From Triticum aestivum (Eukaryota; Streptophyta; Magnoliopsida; Poales; Poaceae), in assembly GCF_018294505.1 (NCBI RefSeq), contig NC_057811.1:407519652-407583651 (forward strand): a stretch of DNA of 64,000 nt, given 5' to 3'. Under the pieces are notes generated by a model. The model was not told the DNA's origin. It searched no databases and was given only the letters and a program-made list of their open reading frames with translations. Numbering within the stretch: position 1 is the first letter of the stretch; each line of letters begins with the position of its first letter. Positions 57,107 through 64,000 of the stretch are shown in pieces. The position numbers and the translations under genes were made by a program.

Positions 57107-57779
57107 GAGCATCTACAGTCGGGCACTACAAACCGCCCTCAAACGTCCAGACAGACGCTCGGTCATTGATCGGTAAAAAAAAAATCAAGACAGGCTCCTT
57201 GTACCAGTCCTAAACGCCCGGGCTGACCTGCACCCTCCCATATGGCCATATCCAACCCAAATACAGGGCGAATATGGGAAGGCCGGGGCGCGTCCATAAC
57301 GTCAGACCAGACAGTCGGACCCCATTACAAATTGCATCAAATCCTCCATGTAGACCAAACCCACCGCCCTCCTCCGCCTTCGTCAATCATTTCCCGCGTC
57401 TGAGCCGTTGCTATCATCCATCCTTGCTCCTCCATCCTCGCCGCCGACAAACATGGCTACAGAGCAAGAGGCAAGGTTGGCTGCGGAGCAGGCGGTCTGG
57501 ATGGTGCCCGGCGAGTGATCCGGCCAGCTAGTGATCTGTCATGCTCGGATTTGAATTTTATTTTGGCATGTCAGGATTGTTGAACTATGATTTATTTTGC
57601 TTTCTCGTATTGTTGAACTGTCGAAAAATGGTCATTTTGTGCTATATGATCCACATGCATGGATTTGAGGATTCACATTTGAGGTGTGTGGCTGTCCAGC
57701 AGGTCGGACGCATCCGCGGCGTTTGGGGGTGTTTTGGGGGGGGGGGGGGGGGGGTTGCCAAGTCCGACTGTAGATGCTC
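57107..57779. mobile_element. Harbinger-like short element
   Basis: The inverted ends are GAGCATCTACAGTCGG and, inverted, the same from CCGACTGTAGATGCTC. The 3-bp flanks are TCG (left) and TCA (right), so a duplication is not clear. 673 bp. It contains a small coding-like relic (ATGGCTACAGAGCAAGAGG at 57453) and a run of 19 G at 57736-57754. Confidence 0.75.
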
Positions 57780-58174
57780 TCAGATATGTTGATCAAACCA
57801 ACATGTTAAATACTCTGTAAAATAAGAAAAAAGTTGACGTGTTTTGGTTCACTATATAAAACCAATGATTTTTTGTGTGTGTACCTCGCAAATCAATATA
57901 TTTTCGTATGAAATTTTACACGCATGTAGGTACATATGAATTTTTTTAGAATTTTTTGAAACTTTGGATCATGATTTTTGAATGTTTCAGAGAAATGACC
58001 TTTTTTTGCGTGAACAGAACAAAGACTTCATGAGCCCGAGCATCAAAATGATGCACCTCCGAGACACCACCTTTTCACTAAGGATGTGGCTATGTCTCAT
58101 TCAAAAAACATGGCATATAAAAAGAAAAGAATGGCATGAATCTCAATGCAAAATCTCATGAATGCACTAACTTA
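57780..58174. other. Spacer between two MITEs
   Basis: AT-rich, with T-runs near 57950 and 58000. I see no gene, no clear element ends and no repeat structure. Confidence 0.4.
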
Positions 58175-58940
58175 GAGCATCTCTAGCAGACCCCGCATAA
58201 GTGGTTAAACCCGTAAATTTTTTGCGTTTTACAGTTTTGGGCGAAAAAAGTGTCCAGAACAGAAACCGTAAAACTAGTCCAACTCGTAAAATTTTTAAGG
58301 GCCACCGCAAATGCACACCCGAAACCCTTATCTTTGGAGGTTGGAAATCCGAATATAGGAGGCACCGTATTTCGGTCAAACCTCGTCGGAGCAAACACGC
58401 CGCCACGGAGTTTGCCGGAATCCGCCCTAAACTCGCCGGAATTCATCACCGCACATCGGAAAAGGCCGCTACACGCCGCAATCGATCGCCGCCGGTTCGA
58501 ATTGGACGAGCTCGACATCATCGTGGCCTCCCATGACCTCAGCCTGGCCGCCGGAATCCTCCCGACGCGGCAGGCAAAGGGGCACGACTCGCCTGGCAAT
58601 AGAGCAAGGCGCGGACGACGGAGGCGACGGGGCGTGGCCGGCATGGCTGGGCGCGGACGATGGAGGCGACGGGGCGTGGCCGGCGAGGCTGGGCGCGACC
58701 GGCGCGGTGATGGGGCGCGACCAACGGGCGACGGGGCATGGCCTGCGGGCGACGGGGCGCGGTCGGCTGGAGGAAGGGCGGCAACGGCCGGACTAGAGAA
58801 AGGAGCTCTTTATTCCAGTTTTACAGTTTGTTTTAAGTATCTGTTCCGCCGCGCTAGTTTTCGACCCGCAAACGCGATCTTCGTGAAACTGCAAACGTGT
58901 TTTGTGGGTCAAGTTTTTGCAGGGTCTGCTAGAGTTGCTC
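58175..58940. mobile_element. Harbinger-type MITE with GC-rich core
   Basis: Inverted ends GAGCATCTCTAGCAGACCCCGC and, inverted, GAGCAACTCTAGCAGACCCTGC. TTA duplication at 58172-58174 and 58941-58943. 766 bp. Words such as GTAAAACTAGTCC and ACAGTTTTGGGCG near the ends suggest a gene-derived or long non-autonomous form. Confidence 0.85.
58600..58775. repeat. Short GC-rich direct repeats inside MITE
   Basis: GGCGACGGGGCGTGGCCGGC occurs twice (about 58625 and 58666), with diverged copies (GGCGACGGGGCATGGCCTGC, GGCGACGGGGCGCGG) to about 58762. Spacing 20-45 bp. Confidence 0.75.
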
Positions 58941-58949
58941 TTAGATGCA

Positions 58950-59216
58950 CTCCTTCCATCCCAAAATAAGTGTCTTAACCTTCGTGGGATGAGAGAGAAG
59001 AGAAGGGAGAAGGGAAGCGGGCTGTAAATTAACAGCCGATTACAACACGGGCTCCAAGAAACATTGTAAGGATATACGGTGGATCATGCATTAATAAAGT
59101 AGTACTACTTAGCAACTATAGCTACTATACATTTTGGCTATTGGATTCACTATATGTAACATGAAATCGGATTGTTGACTATACTATTAGCGAGACACTT
59201 ATTTTGAGACAGAGAG
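58950..59216. mobile_element. Stowaway-like MITE, possibly composite
   Basis: Left end CTCCTTCCATCCCAAAATAAGTGTCT and right end AGACACTTATTTTGAGACAGAGAG are imperfect inverted copies. The interior (59000-59190) reads like another small MITE (GGGCTGTAAATTAACAGCC and CTACTTAGCAACTATAG words), longer than expected for this family. TA flanks are not clear. Confidence 0.6.
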
Positions 59217-59857
59217 CATGTAGCCTGTTCCGCTAATTGTCCGAGCAAGTACGGGGTACGGGGAACTTGGTCCAATCGCGTTGCGATTTTTCCTTTCAAT
59301 ATGGATTCATGCATGCATGGCGCGATGGTAGGTGCGGGTCGTGGTCAATGATCGTAATCCAGCCGCCGCACCCATGCATTTCGGGACACGAAGATAGGTT
59401 CGCCTGAATTCTTTATTCGCGACGGCTATTCTGTTAAGATAACGAACGATACGCACCGGCTATGTTTATCTTCTTGTAACCATTTCGTGGTCCGATCCTT
59501 CTCCTAGTAGACGGCATGCCTGCTGCCTGTTGTCGCACAACGCACCACGCGCATGCACGGAGCGAAAGGCGAGTAATAATACTGCACGCCGATGGAGTGG
59601 TTAACGAGCTTACCGATGCCACTCGCCAAAGTTCAATGGAAAGCATGTGAGTTGTTTAGCCAGCCCAGTAGTGGCAGAGCACGTACGTACCACCCCTTGC
59701 AACCTATGGTGGGTGCCGGGGCTGCACGGGGAAGAATTGGAGTGGGCAATATCCGTCCGTCGGCTTGTGATGTGGCATAAGCCGGTACAACGTACAAGTA
59801 ACTAGACGTCTACACGTCACATAATGCATGCTCTAAGGAGTAGTAGTACGCTACCTA
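59217..59857. other. Intergenic sequence, no feature recognised
   Basis: Mixed composition. No open frame with a recognisable product and no clear repeat. Confidence 0.4.
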
Positions 59858-60069
59858 ATCCCTTTGTATTTTGTTGGAGAGTCAAACTATCTTAAAGTTT
59901 GACCGAGTTTGTGCAAAAATATATCGATGTTTATATGATGAAAATATATTTTATCATGAATCTAATGCTACAAATTTGATGTCATAAATATTGATGTATT
60001 CGGTCAAACATAAAAAAAAATTGACTCTTCAACAAAGTTGGAAGTACACTCTTTCAAAGACGGAGGGAG
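59858..60069. mobile_element. Stowaway MITE
   Basis: Left end ATCCCTTTGT after TA (59856-59857), right end ACGGAGGGAG before TA (60070-60071). 212 bp, AT-rich, with the inverted words AGTCAAACTATCTTAAAGTTTGACC / GGTCAAAC...TTGACTCT near the ends. Confidence 0.82.
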
Positions 60070-60078
60070 TATGTACAG

Positions 60079-60109
60079 CCCCCCCCCCCCCCCCCCCACA
60101 CACACACAC
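60079..60109. repeat. Poly-C and CA microsatellite
   Basis: Nineteen C followed by six or seven CA units. A shorter C-run is at 60161-60170. Confidence 0.95.
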
Positions 60110-61002
60110 CACATGGAACCAACTTTTGTGCCTCCCCCCTAAACACTTGTATTTTACGTCCCCCCCCCCAGCAGATGATGTCTAGTTTCGTCACTGATGT
60201 GAAACTTCGTGAAGTTTAAAGAACTCGTCACAAGGAACCGAATATGCATCATTAACCACTGAGATTGCAGAGCAGGCACTAGTGTCATGGATTGATGCAC
60301 TTCAGTTAAAGACCCGACATGGCAATGCCTTGCCCTAAAATAGTAATTGGCGTAGTTATTGTGCTTCAATCATTTTTAGAGTTTTGTATTTTGAAAATGG
60401 TATGAAGAATTTACAGAGCCCATGAAAGAAAAGATCAATGACTGAACTTCTAGTTCAAAAGATATAATAGATTTAGATTTCGAAGTCCAAAGAAATAGCA
60501 CGAGCCATGGGGTGTGTGTGCCCACACCTCATGCCACCGGACGACAACCCTTTCAAGGGTTCCTTACGAACCGATTCACTCTGTGTAGATTGACTAGACG
60601 CAGAAAGTCTTCCACTAGCAGGTGATCGTGTTTTTCATAGGAGTTCGATGAACTCTTAGCAGACCTAAGCCTACTATCTAAGTGTGTGCTAAGGAAAGAA
60701 AGCAAGTGAAGCAGTTCTCACACTGTTTGATGACCAAGAAAGCACAAAGAATACCGTAAAATGTGTTAAGCTTTATGCACAAGCCAACACAACAAAAATT
60801 TGAACTCATGAAAAGGGCCAGGCAATCCATACATACACTTCAACACCCCCTCTCATGTGTAACACGAAAGTCAACACGTGAATAGATTCAGAGTATGGCT
60901 CAAGTCTCAAGAGGCCTATCTATGGACACAGAGGGGGCAAAAACAATTTTTAGATACATTTTGAAAGTCAGAACTTGAACTCAAGACCCCAGCCCTGGAT
61001 AT
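60110..61002. other. Unclassified sequence
   Basis: No gene seen. 60800-60990 has words often found at retrotransposon internal ends (CTTCAACACCCCCTCTCATGTG; GAACTTGAACTCAAGACC) but I cannot assign an element. Confidence 0.35.
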
Positions 61003-61115
61003 TAATACGTCTCCAACGTATCTATAATTTTTGATTGTTTCATGTTGTTATATTACCATTCTTGGATGTTTTGCAATCATTTTATAGTCATTTTATATCA
61101 TTTTTTGGTACTAAC
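61003..61115 (+). repeat. Athila-like LTR fragment
   Basis: TAATACGTCTCCAACGTATC and the next 90 bases resemble the start of TGATACGTCTCC LTRs (for example the inverted end at 43958). It is cut after 61115 by the Copia LTR; 61111-61115 (CTAAC) would be the target duplication. Confidence 0.75.
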
Positions 61116-62834
61116 TGTTGGGGAACGCAGTATTTCAAAAAAAATCCTGCGATCACGCAAGATCTATCTAGGAGATGCATAACAACGAGAGGGGAGAGTG
61201 TGTCTACGTACCCTCGTAGACCGAAAGCGGAAGCGTTTATCAACGCGGTTGATGTAGTCGTACACCTTCACGATCCGTCCCGATCAAGTACCGAACGTAC
61301 GGCACCTCCGCATTCAGCACACGTTCAGCTCGATGACGTCCTCGCCTTCTTGATCCAGCAAGAGGGGCGAAGTAGTAGATGAGTTCCGACGGCATGACGG
61401 CGTGGTTACAGTGTTGGTGAAGAACAATCTTCGCAGGCCTTCACCTAAGCACTACGATAACTTATGACGGAGGATAAACTAGAGGGGACGGGGTTGCCGG
61501 CACACGGCTTGGTGTTTCTTGATGTGTCTTTGGTGCTAGCCCTGCCCCTCTATTTATATGTTGAGCCCTGGAGTCGAAACTTGGAGTAAAAGCCTCCTCA
61601 AAGTCGGTTTTTCCCGAAAGGCAAGAGTCCTACTCGGACTCCAGGGCTAGACGCCAGGGTTCCCGGCGTCTACCCCCTAGACGCCAGGGTTCCTGGCGTC
61701 TAGCCTCTGGTCTCCGCAAAACTTCCTTTTGCACTTTCCAAATGCCTCGTGGGCCTTCCCCTTTGGCCCAAATAATGTGTTCTCGTACCCAAACATTTCG
61801 GGAGACATCCGGAACCCCTTCCGGTGAATTCCGGAACCCTTCCGGAGACCAAACACTATTATCCCATATATCAATCTTTATATCCGGACCATTCCGGAGC
61901 TCCTCGTCATGTCCATGATCTCATCAGGGACTCCGAATAACATTCGGTCACCAACATACATAACTCATAGAATACTATATCGTCAACGAACATTAAGCGT
62001 GCGGACCCTACGGGTTCAAGAACTATGTAGACATGACCGAGATACTTCTCTGGTCAATAACCAATAGCGGAACCTGGATGCCCATATTGGCTCCCACATA
62101 TTCTACGAAGATCTTTATCGGTCGAACCGCATAACAACATACGTTGTTCCCTTTGTCATCGGTATGTTACTTGGCCGAGATTCGATCGTCGGTATCTTCA
62201 TACCTAGTTTAATCTCGTTACCGGCAAGTCTCTTTACTCGTTTCGTAATGCGTCATCCCGCAACTAACTCATTAGTCACATTGCTTGCAAGTCTTATATT
62301 GATGATCATTACCGAGAGGGCCCAGAGATACCTCTCCGATACACGGAGTGACAAATCCTAATCTCGATCTATGCCAACTCAACAAACACCATTGGAGACA
62401 CGTGTAGAGCATCTTTATAATCACCCAGTTACGTTGTGACGTTTGATAGCACACAAAGTGTTCCTCCGGTATTCAGGAGTTGCATAATCTCATAGTCTGA
62501 GGAACATGTATAAGTCATGAAGAAAGCAATAGCAATAAAACTAAACGATCGTTATGCTAAGCTAATGGATGGGTCTTGTCCATCACATCATTCTCTAATG
62601 ATGTGACCCCGTTCATCAAATGACAACACATGTCTATGGCTAGGAAACTTAACCATCTTTGATTAACGAGCTAGTCAAGTAGAGGCATACTAGGGACACT
62701 CTGTTTGTCTATGTATTCACACATGTACTAAGTTTCCGGTTAATACAATTCTAGCATGAATAATAAACATTTATCATGATATAAGGAAATATAAATAACA
62801 ACTTTATTATTGCCTCTAGGGCATATTTCCTTCA
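61116..62834 (-). repeat. 3' LTR of a second BARE/Angela-like Copia
   Basis: Plus-strand start TGTTGGGGAACGCAG, end GCATATTTCCTTCA. 1719 bp. It is the inverted and diverged relative of the LTRs at 18280 and 25262, with strong similarity near 62100-62500 and in the last 200 bases. The polypurine tract follows at 62835-62850, so it is the 3' LTR of a minus-strand element. Confidence 0.9.
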
Positions 62835-63837
62835 GTCTCCCACTTGCACTACAGTCAATAATCTAGTTCACATCGTCATGTGATTTCACACCAATAGTTC
62901 ACATCTTTATGTGATTAGTTCACTTCTCCATGTGACTAATACCCAAGGGGTTTACTAGAGTTAATAATCTAGTTCACATCGCTATGTGATTAACACCCAA
63001 AGAGTAATCATGTTTTGCTTGTGAGAGAAGTTTAGTCAACGGGTCTGCCACATTCAGAGCCGTATGTATTTTGCAAATTTTCTATGTCTACAATGCTCTC
63101 CACGGAGCTACTCTAGCTAATCGCTCCCACTTTCAATATGTATCTAGATAGAGATTTAGAGTCATCCATATCGGTGTCAAAGCTTGCATCGATGTAACTC
63201 TTTACGACGAACTCTTTATCACCTCCATAACTGAGAATTATCTCCTTAGTCATCTAAGGATAATTTTGACCGCTATCAAGTGATCCACTCCTGGATCAAT
63301 ATCGCACCCCCTTGCTAAACTCATGGCAAGGTACACAATAGGTCTGGTACACAGCATGGCATACTTTATAGAACCTATGGCTGAGGCATAGGGAATGACT
63401 TTTCATTCTCTTTCTATTTTCTGTCGTGGTCGGGTTTTGAGTCTTTACTCAACTTCACACCTTGCAACATAGGCAAGAACTCATTCTTTGACTGTTCCAT
63501 TTTGAACTACTTCAAAATCTTGTCAAGGTATGTACTCATTGAAAATATATCAAGTGTCTTGATCTATCTCTATAGATCTTGATGCTTAATATGTAAGCAG
63601 CTTCATCAAGGTCTTTCTTTGAAAAACCCCTTTCAAACACTCCTTTATGCTTTCCAGAAAATTCTACATTATTTCTGATCAACAATATGTCATTCACATA
63701 TACTTATCAGTAATGTTGTAGTGCTCCCACTCACTTTCTTGTAAATACAGGCTTCACCACAAGTCTGTATAAAACCATATGCTTTGATCACTTTATCAAA
63801 GCATATATTCCAGCTCCGAGATGCTTGCACCAGTCCT
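62835..63837 (-). pseudogene. Remnant of Copia pol (RNase H and RT end)
   Basis: The minus strand contains degraded pieces in the right order: RNase H-type words near 63040-63200, and GLVQASRSWNICFDKVIKAY with CGEACIYKKVSGS at 63715-63837, the palm of reverse transcriptase. Many stops and deletions. It is cut at 63837/63838 and joined to LTR-like DNA. Confidence 0.8.
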
Positions 63838-64000
63838 GGTGGGTTGTGCCCACCTCGGTGGCCTCCCGAACCGCCTATTTGCTCTAAAAATACCCCAATA
63901 TTCCAGAAACCGTAGGGGAGTCGACGAAAATCAATTCCAGCCGCCGCAAGTTCCAGAACCACCAGATCCAATCTAGACACCATCACGGAGGGGTTCATCA
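63838..64000 (-). repeat. Athila-like LTR fragment at window end
   Basis: The minus strand (CCTCCGTGATGGTGTCTAG, then GGCGGCTGGAATTGATTTTC and CCGGGAGGCCACC-like words) resembles the middle of Triticeae Athila-type LTRs. It is joined directly to Copia pol, with no LTR end at the junction. Confidence 0.55.

Noticed and set aside
58183..58969. Frames of 80-240 aa inside the MITE
   Set aside because: They run through terminal inverted repeats and short GC-rich direct repeats and are open on both strands.
61035..61382. 115-aa frame across 61116
   Set aside because: It joins an Athila-like LTR fragment and the start of a Copia LTR; no domain and it crosses an insertion point.

Overview
The window is plant nuclear DNA, almost certainly from a Triticeae grass (wheat, Aegilops or barley relatives). 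The evidence is dense nesting of LTR retrotransposons of BARE/Angela-like Copia, Athila-like, Tat-like and chromoviral Gypsy types, several Stowaway and PIF/Harbinger MITEs, and intron-containing genes with GC-rich 5' exons. It contains one 494-base assembly gap (14385-14878). No bacterial, organellar or viral gene blocks are visible.

Layout. 1-5313: 5' part of a Tat-clade Gypsy element (minus strand), inserted in the 3' LTR of a Tekay/Del-type chromovirus (5314-15519, minus) that has a very long 4.5-kb 5' LTR. That element sits in an Athila-like remnant (15520-17335, plus). 17336-18279 is unclassified sequence. 18280-27360 is a Copia element with target-site duplication CATAT and an unusual extra partial third LTR. 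27543-32368 is a PIF/Harbinger transposon whose transposase gene is broken and also carries a 2.8-kb gag-only Copia element (29144-31904, target-site duplication TTGGG).

32885-33283 is an intact single-exon gene for a BAP31-like ER membrane protein. 36159-45650 is a decayed MULE transposase split by an Athila-like element (36635-43958, target-site duplication GGGTG). 46379-47760 is a DNA element with a hairpin-rich minisatellite. 47994-50673 is an intact three-exon gene for an OMA1-like mitochondrial M48 metallopeptidase, with a Stowaway MITE in intron 2. 51509-54545 is a wrecked Copia pol interrupted by a small non-autonomous LTR element (51838-54353, target-site duplication ATGGA). 56221-56845 (minus) is an intact two-exon uclacyanin-like blue copper protein gene. 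57107-60069 is a MITE cluster. 60110-64000 is mostly unclassified sequence followed by a second Angela-like Copia (minus) inserted in an Athila-like LTR fragment, its pol joined to another LTR fragment at the window end.

The host genes are three: BAP31-like, OMA1-like and uclacyanin-like. I see no sign that they work together; they are a sparse gene island between transposon blocks. I found no convincing new multi-gene system. The most informative observations concern transposon biology: the three-LTR Copia with apparently templated filler DNA, the gag-only Copia with an intact reading frame, a non-autonomous element with very different LTRs but a perfect target-site duplication, and hairpin-unit minisatellite DNA close upstream of the OMA1-like gene.
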